From the NCBI GenBank assembly GCA_022605955.1, contig JAKCOZ010000103.1, positions 188,501-252,500 on the forward strand: a stretch of DNA of 64,000 nt, written 5' to 3'. A model generated the notes under the pieces. That model was not told the DNA's origin. It saw only the letters and a list, made by a program, of their open reading frames with translations, and did not search any database. Position 1 is the first letter of the stretch. Each line of letters begins with the position of its first letter. The stretch comes from Rallus limicola (lineage: Eukaryota > Chordata > Aves > Gruiformes > Rallidae). Of this stretch, positions 1 through 19,160 are shown in pieces. The translations under genes were made by a program, and so were the position numbers.

Positions 1-343
1 TGGAGAGGAGAAGCCTGAGAGGGGATCTGATCACTGGGGATCAAGAGCTGAAGGGTGGGACACAGGGGGACATGGGCAGCCTCTGCTCAGTGTCTGTGGG
101 GACAGGACAAGGGGCGATGGGCTCAAGTTGGAGCACAGGGAGTTCCCCACTAATCTGGGGAAGAATTTCTTCCCAGTGAGGGAGCCCTGGGCCAGGCTGC
201 CCAGGGGGGTGTGGAGTCTCCTTCTCTGGAGAGATTCCAGAGACCAACCTGTGCACTATGAGCTGGGGAGCTGCTTTGGCAGGGGGTTGGACCCCATGAG
301 CTGTCAAGGTCCCTTCCAAGCCCTATGGTTCTGTGATTCTGTG
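1..343 (+). repeat. CR1 LINE fragment, 3' end (copy 1)
   Basis: A truncated CR1 non-LTR retrotransposon in plus orientation, cut by the window edge. It ends in two degenerate copies of the ATTCTATG-like octamer (GTTCTGTG, ATTCTGTG) that close CR1 3' ends. It lies in intron 3 of PTGES3. It is nearly identical to a second copy at about 53.49-53.83 kb. Confidence 0.88.
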
Positions 344-519
344 AACCACTTGTATTCCTCAGCTGTCTTTAGCTGGTGACTGATTCTTTTGTCCTGAAAA
401 GCACCATCTGGAGCAGCACACTCAGATCAGAGTTAAACATGCTCCTGTGGTGGAAGGATTTGCCTTGAGAAGGGACAGCACCATTCAGGACACCCTCAGG
501 GAGTAGAGAGGATACTCAC

Positions 520-3500
520 ATTTGGATCAATATTATTAAAAAGTTCGATTTCATTTAAGTGTTTAAAGTTATCACTTCCTCCAAGACAACTGCAAAGAGA
601 AAAAAATAAATGAATAAAACCACTGGAACTGAGCAGGAAACATACAGAGCAGCCCCTGTTCGTTAAGAGAAGCTGGGGAGCCTTCAGGGGTCCCCCCCTC
701 TCCTTTGCTGAGGTACATACCTGAAGGTGAGTTTGGATTTTTCAAAATTTACATTAACATCTTTACTGTCTTCAACACAGAACTCGATAAAGACGTAGTC
801 CCTTCGGTCGTACCACTTTGCAGAAGCAGGCTGCCTGTGGAGAGCGGGGAGAAACTCAAATTAAGGGCTGGAGGCTTCATCAGCACAGAAAACAAAGGGT
901 TAAAACTCACCCTTCCACACTTTTCTCCTGATTGAACTTTAATAATAAGGATTTAGACTTCTCCCTGCTCTCAGAAGCCGTGGTACTAATGTCTTACCAA
1001 TCATTCAGGGGCTCCAGCCTGAGCAAAGACCCAAAGGGTGAGGGATATAATGCATCTGAGGTGTAATACCCCAAACAAGCTCGTGCTGGTGTTCCCCAAA
1101 GCAGCTGTCAAGCCCTTGGTGACCAAAATAAACCATGCAGCAAACACAAGTGATGCCAAACTTCTCAAGATGAGCTACTACAGACCATGGCAACGTTCCT
1201 GTCACCACTAACAACCACACAGATGCACTTACCGCAGCTTTCTGTCACCCCAAAGCACCCAACAGCCTGCTTCTGGGGATGCTGGCACCAGTCAAGTAGT
1301 TTTTCCTAGGAGTAAGGCCTTGCCAAAGTTGGTACAGGAGCTAAAGAATCACCCCTGACTTCTTGCTGCACAACTCCACACCCAGCCTTTAGCTCCCACA
1401 CACTCTGGCATCCTTCTGGCAACCACCACAACAAGCAACAGCCTGTCCAGGACACCGAAAACACCACAGGATCCTCTTCAGCAGCTCCGGGGTGCTGGTG
1501 GTTCCACAGCCAGAACTCACCTGTGCTGCTCCAGCACAGCCATTCCCAGGGGGCTGGGGCGAAGGGGGCCCTGGCTCAGCCACAGAGTCCTCACCACTTT
1601 GGGTTATTCCCCTGGCAACACAGGCCAAGCCCACAGCCAGGGCGTTCCAGGGGAGGCCAAGGGCCGCCCAGCGCTGTTGCTAAGGCACAGAGAGCCCCAG
1701 CCTTCCTCTCCCTCCTCTCTTCTCTTCTGGAGGGGCAGGACCAAGCTGGGATGTCACCACTCTCATGCTACAGAGATCTAGAGACCTTCCTGGGAGTCAG
1801 ACTGAAGTGAGATGCCCTGAGCAGAAGGAACAGCCCCATTCCTTGGTGTTTTGTTCCCTCTACACTGACCCAGGAGGCTCAAGCCCATGAGGACACAACA
1901 AAAGCTCACAGTCTGGTCTAGCTGCCACTCCACGTGCACGGTGCCCACTCTGTGTAACACACTGAGCAGTACAGCACAATTAACCCAACGAGGGCAATTA
2001 ACTTCCCCCAACACTTACAAAGGTGATGGTCACTAAACCCTCAGAACAGGCTCTGAGTCACCTCAGCACCAAGAGGTTCAGCTCTCAACGCTGAACCGTG
2101 ATGTGGTCAGGGAAGCTGCTTCCTGAGGGGGCTGCAGCAGCCCCCAAACAAGCCTCCTGCCCTCACCCCATGGCTCCCTCACCCCACGGCTCCTCCCGTC
2201 CTCCTCCTGGCACAACTGGGAGTGTAACTGAGCCAGGACAGCCTGGTTCAGCCCCGAGCTCCCTCATTGCTACCCACACCTCACATCTCTGCCGTGGCAC
2301 TGGAAGAGGCCATCACCATCTCTCCCAGCATCAGCCACCACAGGAGACGTCTGACCAGTGGCTGGTAACAAAACTTTGAGCTTCCAAGAGCACAAAACCC
2401 AGGTGGTGTCTGAGCACAACCTTTACTTTCAGGGACAACATCCCACAGGGTGAAACCCACCATTTTCACTTTCAGCAGGGGTTTTAGGAAGCACCAGGCA
2501 CCTCCCTCAGCAACGGGGCAGAAATCTTCCTTACTGTGGTATTTTTAATCCTTTCTTGGACCCCAGTTTCCTGTTTTAGTAAGGAATGAAAGACTCCAGG
2601 AGGAGGAGGAGGAATGACCTGCTCTGCTGCCTCTGAGTTTGGGCACCACGGAGCAGCCACTTCTCACGCTGCTGAAGATAAAAACCCTGCTGCCTGGAGC
2701 TCTGTGCTCAGCCAGGCTGCTATCAGAACAGGAATCTCAGTGTCCCTGGGCAGGGTGATGCAGGGGCTCCTGCTGAATAGCGTTTCCAGCGTCAATGGAG
2801 ATATCTCCAGCCTTCCCAGGGAGCTGCAGCCTCTGTCCCTCAGTCTGGCGGCGCTGGTTTGGCCGTGACCTCGGTACTTCTGCCAAGACTGGGGGCTTTG
2901 AGCTGCCTCTTCACCCACTTCCAGAAGTCTGAGCGAATCATCCTAGAGCTGAAGGCAACTCTCACACATCCAGGCTCCAGAGAGGAGTGGGAGAGACCCA
3001 CAGACACCCACCATGACACCAGCTCCTAGTGCTCGCTGCCTCCCCAGGGATTTAATTCCCACCCTGAGCACGCCTACTGTAATTAAAACCATGCCTGAAT
3101 GCCTCTGGTCCTTTTTATCTGCCTTTCAAATCTCTCCTCCTCCCAAAGGGAGGCCAGAAACCTTCCTGAAACTCCAGTCTCAAACCAGTAACACAGGCTA
3201 CGCCGGAGCTGCTCACCAGAGTGAGCAGGAAGTCACCAGTAACCTGCACCAGGGCGGAAGCCGAGGGTGCAGCGTGCACGTGCTCTGAGTACTCCAGAGA
3301 CCGTTCCCCTACGCCCACACAAGTTTTGGGGCACCAAGAAGCCCTACACCCACTCAGGGAGCCCAACCTTTCCTTCTCACTCAACCAAACTCCTTGCTGA
3401 GCCCCATGTCAGCACTCTCAGCCTGAGCACGTGTGGTGGCTGCGCCTCATCCTCACGTCCTTGGGAACACAGAAATCACTTCAAACCCGCTGTGTGCTGC

Positions 3501-5547
3501 TCAGCTGTCAGCCCCAACGGCCTTGGAGCGGCCCAGGGAACACACCAGCCCCGTTCCACACTGGGGAAGGATTCCTTCTGTCAGATCTTGAGGCATTTGG
3601 GGACTTCAACAGCAGACACGGGCACCGCTCGTCTGCATCTGACCACGTCTCTCCTCGTCACCCCGCTCAGGAGACAGCCATGACAAGAGGACTGCAGAAC
3701 AGCTTCTAGAAACTTCATTTCCCACTGATGGGTGATGTGTGGGCTCAGCTTGACCCAAGAGACCTCGCTGCTCTGCAGTCAGCCACCCACGGTTCTGGCG
3801 TGGCTGCCCCCGCCTCCAGCTTAGCCACAGGCACAGAAGCAGCTTCTTACACGCTGGACCCAAAATCCTTCTCTTGGGGGCTCAATGTGACTCGAGAAAG
3901 TTTGCACACCCGGCCACGTGCTCCCTCGGCTGCTCCACAGACAGTGCTGACTGGAAACCCAGCTTTGTTTCCTGGGAAGTACCCTGACAATTCTTACACC
4001 TGCTAATCAAGATTTCCACCCCCAGAGAGCAGCAAGAAACCTGTTCTACATAATTAGTTTTACTTTCCTTTATATGCCCCGGAAAGGCTGGCTAAGTTGG
4101 TTTTTAATTTTAATTAACCCTCCCCTAGATTCAGGTTATAAAGATCTTAAAGGGGCTGTGTTAACACCCTGGTTTCATGGTGTCTTTTAGAGGGATTAAA
4201 TGAAAAAGCTCTCAAGTTTATTACAGCCATCTCTCTTTAGGTCACAGTGACCTGAAGCAGCCTCACTGTTCAGTTTCAGAACAAGGGGGCAAGAAACAAC
4301 CCCTCCATCACCTGCTGCATCGAGTTTCCTCCATCCCTACGAGGGATCAAACCTTCTGACAAAGAAAGGGCTCAGGAAAGCTCTACCACCTTCAGCTTTT
4401 TCAGCCAAATCCATGGAAATCCGGGCTGTTAGCACGTAAGGCTGCCTCCAGCCTCCTCCAGCAGCTGGATTTGGCTGCACACACACCTCCCCTTCCGTGT
4501 GCTCTGCTGGGAGTGTTCCTGCTGACCGGAGCTCCGTGACGAACACGCTGGTTTTGGGTCAGCGAAGCAGCCTCAGTAGAATTACAATGGAGGCAGCTAA
4601 TTAGGACTCACCAGCACAGCACGAGCGCTCCCGGAGCACCGAGGCACTTTGGAGAGCAGGTTTTCACACCAGGAACGGCTCGGGTCATGTCAGGAGAAGG
4701 AACCCAGCTGCTCAGCTCCCACAGGGCTGGGCCGGGGGCAGGGTAGCACCGGGGGCTGCCCGCTGCCCCCTCCCACGGGACCAGGGAAGGTTCCCGTGGG
4801 GGCTCCGCGCTCGCACAGAGCTTTTTGCCATCCTTATTTATGGCACAGAGAAGCGAAAGCTTATAAACAGATTAATAAATCCCGGCCAGCCCAGGCGTTA
4901 CAGGCAGTGGAACACCTTACTTACCAGGAACCGCTTGCAGCTCGACGCGCTGCCGATCGAAGCACCGGGAGATGCTCGGTACCCCCGTTCCAGGGCCCCC
5001 CCACCCCACACACACCCTCCCCCGGCCCTGCCCGCCGAGGGACGGGCCCCGGCAGGGCCGCCCCGCCTCAGCCCCATTCATTTCCCACAGCCTGGACGCG
5101 CGGCCCGGAGCACAGCGGGAGGAGGCCGGACCCGCGCTCGCTTCAGCCCGGGGCGGAAACGGGCGAACCCGGCGCCAGTTCAGCCGCGAGCTGTGGCGCT
5201 CCGCTCCCGCCCTGCCCGCCACAAGCACCTCCCGCACCCCCCCACCACCCCCACCCCCGCTTCCCGAGCCACCGGGACAGGCGGCAACCGGGCCTGAGGC
5301 CTGACCGCGCCGCCTCGCCCCGCGGGAACAGGCCGAGCCGCGGCGGGGCCGGCCAAGGTCACCACGCGGGCCGGCAACGGCGGGAACCCGCGCCCGGGTC
5401 CCTCCGCCCGCTTCCCGCCGCCGAGCGCCGGCTCCCGGGACAGCGTCCTCCGGCGGCCGGAGCCCGGCGGGGCCGGGCCGCGTCCTCCCTCCACCCCACC
5501 CCACCCCACCCCACCCGCCCGCCGCTCCCCACCCCCGGGGCCTCACA
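520..5547 (-). CDS. PTGES3: PTGES3 (p23 co-chaperone / cytosolic prostaglandin E synthase 3), 5' part
   Basis: Encodes p23, the HSP90 co-chaperone that stabilises closed, ATP-bound HSP90 with its clients, also described as cytosolic PGE synthase. Exons on the minus strand are: exon 1 ending at 5547, exon 2 at 721-834 and exon 3 at 520-589. Exon 2 reads from MQPASAKWYDRRDYVF into the start of the CS domain, and exon 3 continues from CLGGSDNF through NNIDPN. This matches vertebrate p23 almost residue for residue. Exon 1 ends in AT followed by a GTGAGG donor, and exon 2 starts with G, so the initiator ATG is split by the intron. Intron 1 is 4.7 kb. The rest of the gene lies left of the window. 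Identity is very secure. The exon 1 border rests on the splice consensus and on restoring ATG. Confidence 0.95.
835..5546 (-). other. PTGES3 intron 1 (non-coding)
   Basis: A 4.7-kb intron between the 5' UTR exon and coding exon 2. I found no second gene here; the open frames look incidental. About 4050-4260 is markedly more AT-rich than its surroundings, with runs such as TTTTAATTTTAATTAA, and could be a conserved intronic element. The part nearest exon 1 (about 4.9-5.5 kb) is CpG-island sequence with a CCCCA pentamer tract near 5493-5515. Confidence 0.7.
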
Positions 5548-5800
5548 TGGCGAACGGCGGCGGCTCCGGCTGGCGCTGCTCGGGGCGGGGGGGCGGCCCG
5601 GCTGCGGGTCCGGCTCTGGGCGGCGGCGCAGGCGGGTGGCGGCGGCGCGGGCAGGGCCGTGGCTCCGGCGGCGGGCTCGGGGCTCGGCCTCGCTCCCACA
5701 ATGCGCCGCGCGCTCGGGAACAGCGGCGCCCAGTGCTGGTGACGCAGCAAAATACCCGCCGCGCTGCCTCCCGCCGCCGCCGCTGCGCATGCGCGGCCTC
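5548..5800 (-). promoter_or_regulatory. PTGES3 CpG-island promoter and 5' UTR
   Basis: GC- and CpG-dense sequence directly upstream of PTGES3 exon 1. On the minus strand it holds a GGTATTTTGC stretch and a CRE-like TGCGTCAC (about 5739-5746), then a GCATTGTGGGAGCG block (about 5690-5703). The exact start site cannot be fixed by eye; a start in 5690-5740 fits. Inference from composition and position. Confidence 0.55.
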
Positions 5801-6021
5801 CGCGTGGGGGCCTGTGGCGCGGGGAGCCGCCCGCCCCGCCCGCGCCGGCACCGCCCGCGCCCCGCCCTCCCCGCGCTCGCGCCGGCTCCCTCCTGCCTTC
5901 TAGCAGCTTCTCGCGGCGCAGGCGCGGTACGATCGCAACGCCCCCTGGGGCGGGGTTTGAGGTTGCCGTGGAGACGGGGCAGCCCCCGGAGGCGGTGGCG
6001 GCGGGGCCGGGCTGGGCCTGA

Positions 6022-6076
6022 GGCAAAGCCAGAGCCTGAGCCTGGGCCTGGGCCTGGGCCTGGGCCTGGGCCTGAG
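6022..6076 (+). repeat. GGCCTG-class hexanucleotide repeat
   Basis: Tandem CCTGGG/CCTGAG hexamers, with five uninterrupted CCTGGG units flanked by CCTGAG variants. It lies between the PTGES3 promoter and the NACA 3' end, inside the CpG island. Confidence 0.85.
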
Positions 6077-6550
6077 TCGTCCCCACTCCCGCGGCGGGCA
6101 CAGGGCGGCTCCTCGCCCGCAGGGTCGGAGCGCAGTCCCTTGTCCTGGCACAGTTCCATGGCGGGAGAAAAAATGCTGCTGGATGGCAGCAAGGTGCCTG
6201 TTTCCCAGGCTCTGGCCTTTGGTGGGACTCTCTGGTGCACCTGTGAGTGGGCAGACTCTGGGACTCCTCATCCTGATCCTGCCTGGGACACTCTGTCCTG
6301 TACAGAGGGACATGGCCTGGGCTGAGCCCAGCATTCCAGGCACGGTGCTGAGTCCAGGGCTCACAGCCAGCAGACCTTGGGGACAGGAAGGAAATGAGGG
6401 GAAACAAGGCACTGGGCAGGTGTTCTTCCGCCGGGGTGGGACAGGACAGGGTATCAGGGCTGAGATCTTCATGGGAGGAAGGCTCCACCCTGGGGCCTCG
6501 GCTCTGGGCAAAGTCAGCACAAAGCGTTTCACCAACAATAAGCCACAACT

Positions 6551-6556
6551 TTTATT
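6551..6556 (-). terminator. NACA poly(A) signal (AATAAA)
   Basis: TTTATT on the plus strand gives AATAAA on the minus strand, 86 bases past the NACA stop codon. Cleavage is expected at about 6530-6540. Confidence 0.75.
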
Positions 6557-6641
6557 AATTGATAGAAATAGTACAAATTTTAAATTTAGTTGCATTTTTA
6601 CTCTTCTCTGAAACACCAAAAAAGGCTCCTCCCTCTGGCAG

Positions 6642-15397
<8,756 letters not shown>

Positions 15398-15888
15398 TTC
15401 TGGGGAGAGGGAGAACCCCACAGGCCGGGCTCGCCGGGGCTCCGGACAGCCGAGAGCGGGCACCGCTAACCCGCCCTTCCCAGGCCAGCCGGTGCTCAGC
15501 GACACCGAGCGCCTCCCGGTACCGGCAGCTCCGCTCAGGCGGCTGGGCCGCCCGGTCCGCACCGGCTACCCCGGGCCCGATCCCGATCCCGCCCGCGGCT
15601 GCCAACGGGGCTCCCCCCGCCGTGCCACGGAGCCGGTGCGTGTGTCTGTGTGTCCGTCCCCCACCTCCCCGTCCCGGGGCTTCGGCCGTTCCTCTCCTCC
15701 CGGAGCGGGCGACCCCTTCCCGGTGCGCGGGGCCGTCCCCGCCGGCCTTCCCGCCCCCTCTCGACGCGACCGCGGCCCCAGAGACCGCCTCGCCCGTCCC
15801 CCCACCTCCCCCCTTCCCTCCCGGACCCTCTCCCGGCGCGGCCGCGGCCCGCGGGCGGCGGATGGCGCTGGATGGCAACGGCGGCGGG

Positions 15889-15980
15889 ACTCACTGTGCG
15901 GGGAGCGGGGCCCAAGATGGCGGCGGAAAGAGACCGAGCGGCTGCGCTCGCCACTTCCGGGAGGACGAGCACTTCCGGGG
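15889..15980 (-). promoter_or_regulatory. NACA: NACA promoter and non-coding exon 1 with TOP-like start, YY1 and ETS sites
   Basis: Read on the minus strand: two CCGGAAGT ETS sites (about 15971-15979 and 15952-15960), then CTCTTTCC (15925-15932) followed by a GCCGCCATCTTG YY1 element (15913-15924), then a GTGAGT donor at 15889-15894. A pyrimidine tract at the start with a downstream YY1 site is the classic layout of ribosomal-protein and translation-factor genes, so NACA mRNA is probably a TOP mRNA under mTOR control. Inference from motifs. Confidence 0.65.
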
Positions 15981-16261
15981 CAAGGGGGCAGCACCCCGCT
16001 CCGCTCCGCCCCGCCCCGTCCCGCCGGCACCGGGCCCGGCCCGAACCGAACCGAGAGGCTGCGGCCGCGGGGCCCGGCCCTGTGTCTGGTCAAAACACAC
16101 CCACCCCCCCACCCTTCCCTCTCCGCGGGGAACCGGAGGGGGCGATACGAACCCTGCCATCCCCCCTCCCTGAGCTGCCCCCGCGGGTACCGGCCCCGGT
16201 GGTCCCGGTCCCGGTCCCGTCCCGCCTCGGCGCATCCCCAGGGCTGATGGGTGATAAGAGA

Positions 16262-16267
16262 TTTAAT
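16262..16267 (-). terminator. PRIM1 poly(A) signal candidate (ATTAAA)
   Basis: TTTAAT on the plus strand gives ATTAAA on the minus strand, about 170 bases past the PRIM1 stop and just beyond the 3' UTR hairpin. It is the best candidate in the gap to NACA. Confidence 0.5.
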
Positions 16268-16310
16268 GGGTTTTGTGTGGAAACGGTACAAAAGGACCCG
16301 TGCGGGGCCT

Positions 16311-16367
16311 GGTGCGGCCTGGTTCGGTTCGGCCCCGCCCCGGGGCCGAACCGAACCAGGCCGCACC
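16311..16367 (-). repeat. Perfect 26-bp inverted repeat (hairpin) in the PRIM1 3' UTR
   Basis: Arm GGTGCGGCCTGGTTCGG (continuing to CGGCCCC, 16311-16336), loop GCCCC (16337-16341), then the exact reverse complement at 16342-16367. Outside this, CGTGCGGGG and CCCCGCACCG extend the stem with mismatches. It would form a very stable RNA hairpin between the stop codon and the poly(A) signal. Confidence 0.9.
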
Positions 16368-16432
16368 GGACCCCGCACCGAGGCACCGGGCACCCCCGTA
16401 CAATCCCTCGGTGACCCCCCAGCAGCAAGGCC

Positions 16433-19160
16433 TCAGAAATCTCCCTGCAGATCTGCAAGGAAGAGAAACCGGGGCAGGGGGAGCGTTACCGGAGGAGCAA
16501 GGCAGGGGGACCACGTCCTCCCATGTGTGTCCCCCTCTGCCCCAGGCACTGACCGCTCCTCCGCAGCCGCTCCCCGCGCCGGGCACGCTCCATCTCCTCC
16601 ACGAACTGCTCAAAGACCCGCACGTAGGGCGCCAGGCTCGTCCGCTTGTAGTCTGGAGGATGTGGGGAACTGAGGAGGAGTGGGAGCAAGGCAGCCCCCC
16701 ATTCCGCTCCCCACTGTTCCCCCTTCACCCGTACCCCGGCCCTGCTCACCCCGTGCATGCCGTTTCGGCTCTGTCTCCCCGCCATCCTCCTGCTCTCCGT
16801 CGTCACCGGGTGTTGTGTCCAGCTCGTGGCACAAGGAGCTGTGGGAATTGGGGGAACGTGGTGGCACAGGGATGCCAGCGCAGCCAGGACACCCCCTAAA
16901 CACACCCACACCCCCTCTGCTCTGCCCCAACCCACATACCTGATGGTGGGGACAGCAAATGGGTCAAACTGGTCCAGCTTCTGCAGATCCAGCGGCACTG
17001 AAATGCGACCTGCAAGAGGGGAGTCATGGCCAGGGGTGCCTGGTGCTGGGGGTGCCAGCGAGGTGCCTGACCAACACCCAGCCCCACCTGTTTTTGGGTG
17101 GACACTGAAGGGACTCTTCAGCAGATGCCCGACGCCTTTGCTGACGTTGATGTCGAGGCGGGGGAAGCAGAACTGCAGCATGATCTCCCAGTCCGCGTAG
17201 CACGAGACGCCCTTCCCACCCGCTGCCAGTCGCTGCAGGGACAGGCAGGTGATGTGGGGGGCAGGGGTGGCAGTACTCGTGTCCCCCCCCCCAGGGAGGC
17301 TCCTCAGCCACTCACCCGTGTCCGCTCCATCCTGCCCTTCAGCAGCTCCCAGCGCTGCGCCGAGTCCCGCTTCTTAGGGAAGTCACTCTGCAGCTGCTCG
17401 CGGTGCTGTGGCCGCTGGTCAAGGTCCATCACAGATGCTGCTGACCCCATTTCACTGCCCCCCCTCCTCACTGCCCCTCATACAGACCCCCTGCCGAACC
17501 CGGCATGGCTGCTCCAGGAAGGATATCCTCTGGGATGAGGGCCAGCACCTTGTCCCACCTCTCAGGGCTGCCCAGGATGTCTTGGCCCACCAGCGCGTAG
17601 GCCTCAAAGTACTTCTCCACCACGCCAACCGAGCGCCTGCGGAGGAGCAGGAGGGAGGCTCAGCACCCAGCCCCACCAGCCGTTGGGGACAGGGAGGGGG
17701 ATCCCCACCGACCTGATGAAGGGGTGGATGGGATCTGAGAGGTTCACCTTCTTCACAGTGTCTGCTCCGCCCTGGGGTGAGAACGGTGGGCAGCCTGGGG
17801 CGGGTGGGCACAGGGTGCCCAGCCTTTACCCCCCACCCAACCCTGCACACCCACCTTCACCAGGGTCAGGTACTCCACAGCGGCCGCCCGCAGTGCTGGG
17901 GACCACTTCCGCACCGCGTCATCGCACACCCAGCAGTGGACACCCCTCCGGCCTGAGTACACCCACAGCCGATGCCTCACGCCCAGGTCCTCTGTGGGGG
18001 AACAGCAGGGCTGTGGCAGCGTGTTGGGAAAGGCAGCAGTACCCATGAACCCTGCTGGGCACCGGTGCGTCCCCCGCTCCTCCCCAGCCCCCTGCTTTGG
18101 GTGTTGCAGAGGGGCACAGCACAGTCTGGATGTGTCCCAGGTCCCTGAGACCCTCACCCACGAGCGCGCGGTCGATGATGCGGACAGCGATGGTCATCAG
18201 GGTCCAGCACTTGGAGCAGATCTCAGCAGAGCTGGAGGCAGAGCGCAGCGGGTCAGGCTGCTGCCCCGCACCCCCCACCCAGCCCCCCAATTCTGCTTCA
18301 TGCCGGAAGCACCCCAGAGACCTGCAGCATGTCCGGACATCGTCGTAGTCTGTCATGTCGATGTCAAAGACCAGCTCCTTCTCCTGAGGCTGGAAGGCTC
18401 CCAGATGCACCGTGTTGTGCTGGTTGGGCTGCAGGACAGGATGGGCTCAGCCCCAAAAGCGACCCCCCTCCGGGGTTGGCCAGCACCCACAACTCCTGTA
18501 TTGGGGTGCCCGGGTGGGCGCAGGACTCACGCGGTGGGAGTAGACGGCCCCGATGTCGATCTTGTAGGGGTTGGTCTTCTGCAGCTCCCGCTCCAGCTCC
18601 TGGGGGCTGTCGAAGGACTGGAACCGCACGTACACATCGTCCCGCAGCGTGAAGGAGAACTCCCGCAGCTGGAAGTAGTTCTTCACCACTGCGGGGGGCA
18701 CGGGTGGGTTGGGGGGTGTCTGGACCCCCCTTCCGCCCTGCTGCACCCCCACACTCCCCATCACAGGCACCTCCCATCCCAGGTACCCCCTCGGACTGCC
18801 CCGGTACCTGATGAGCCCATCCACCCCACCCCGCCTGCCCCAGCTCCCCTGGGACACCCCTTCCCCCTGCTGCAGCCCCGCACCCCCCATCCCAGGCTCC
18901 CCCCCCATGCCAAGCACCCCCAGGCACCCCCCGGATTCCTCCGGTGCCCGGGGACCCGGTGAGCGCATCCACTCGCCGCCTGCCCCATCTCCCCCCAGGG
19001 CCCCCCTCCCCGATCCCCCGGAGCACCGCCCCCCCGGTGCCCCCCGCCGCCGCTCACCGCCGCCGTAGCCGAGCCAGCGGCCGTAGGCGCCGTGCGGGAA
19101 GAGCCGCCGGTAGAAGACCGGGAGCAGCTCGGGCAGCGCCGCCGGCTCAAACCGCGCCAT
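16433..19160 (-). CDS. PRIM1: PRIM1, DNA primase small catalytic subunit
   Basis: p48/p49 subunit of the pol-alpha primase that makes the RNA primers for nuclear DNA replication. Thirteen coding exons (minus): 19058-19160, 18531-18688, 18322-18428, 18158-18231, 17855-17991, 17713-17771, 17527-17636, 17316-17407, 17088-17232, 16940-17009, 16750-16838, 16554-16652 and 16433-16452. They sum to 420 aa, the human length. Catalytic Asp109 and Asp111 lie in [12 protein letters not shown] and the third Asp (about 307) in [10 protein letters not shown] Cys cluster ([13 protein letters not shown], after codon 120) fits the zinc site, and [13 protein letters not shown] is the conserved core. The start follows [22 protein letters not shown]. 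Exons 7 and 8 are joined by an AT-AC intron. Identity is certain. Confidence 0.97.
17408..17526 (-). other. PRIM1: U12-type AT-AC intron of PRIM1 (intron 7)
   Basis: A 119-nt intron. The donor reads ATATCCTT directly after CCA GAG G, the strict minor-spliceosome donor consensus. The branch site GACCTTGAC puts its A at about 17419, 11 nt from the AC end at 17408-17409. Only this AT...AC pair keeps the frame (P-E-E-H-R-E-Q) and gives a spacing equal to the human protein; the nearby AG would shift it. There is no polypyrimidine tract, as expected for U12 introns. Confidence 0.88.

Noticed and set aside
4649..6548. Long overlapping ORFs (over 500 codons) on both strands
   Set aside because: They lie in the CpG island around PTGES3 exon 1, where GC richness removes stop codons. 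The peptides are low-complexity Arg/Pro/Gly with no family resemblance.
17405..17410. AG acceptor two bases downstream for PRIM1 intron 7
   Set aside because: It would shift the frame after the phase-1 exon end, and no GT donor exists at the matching place. The AC end keeps the frame.
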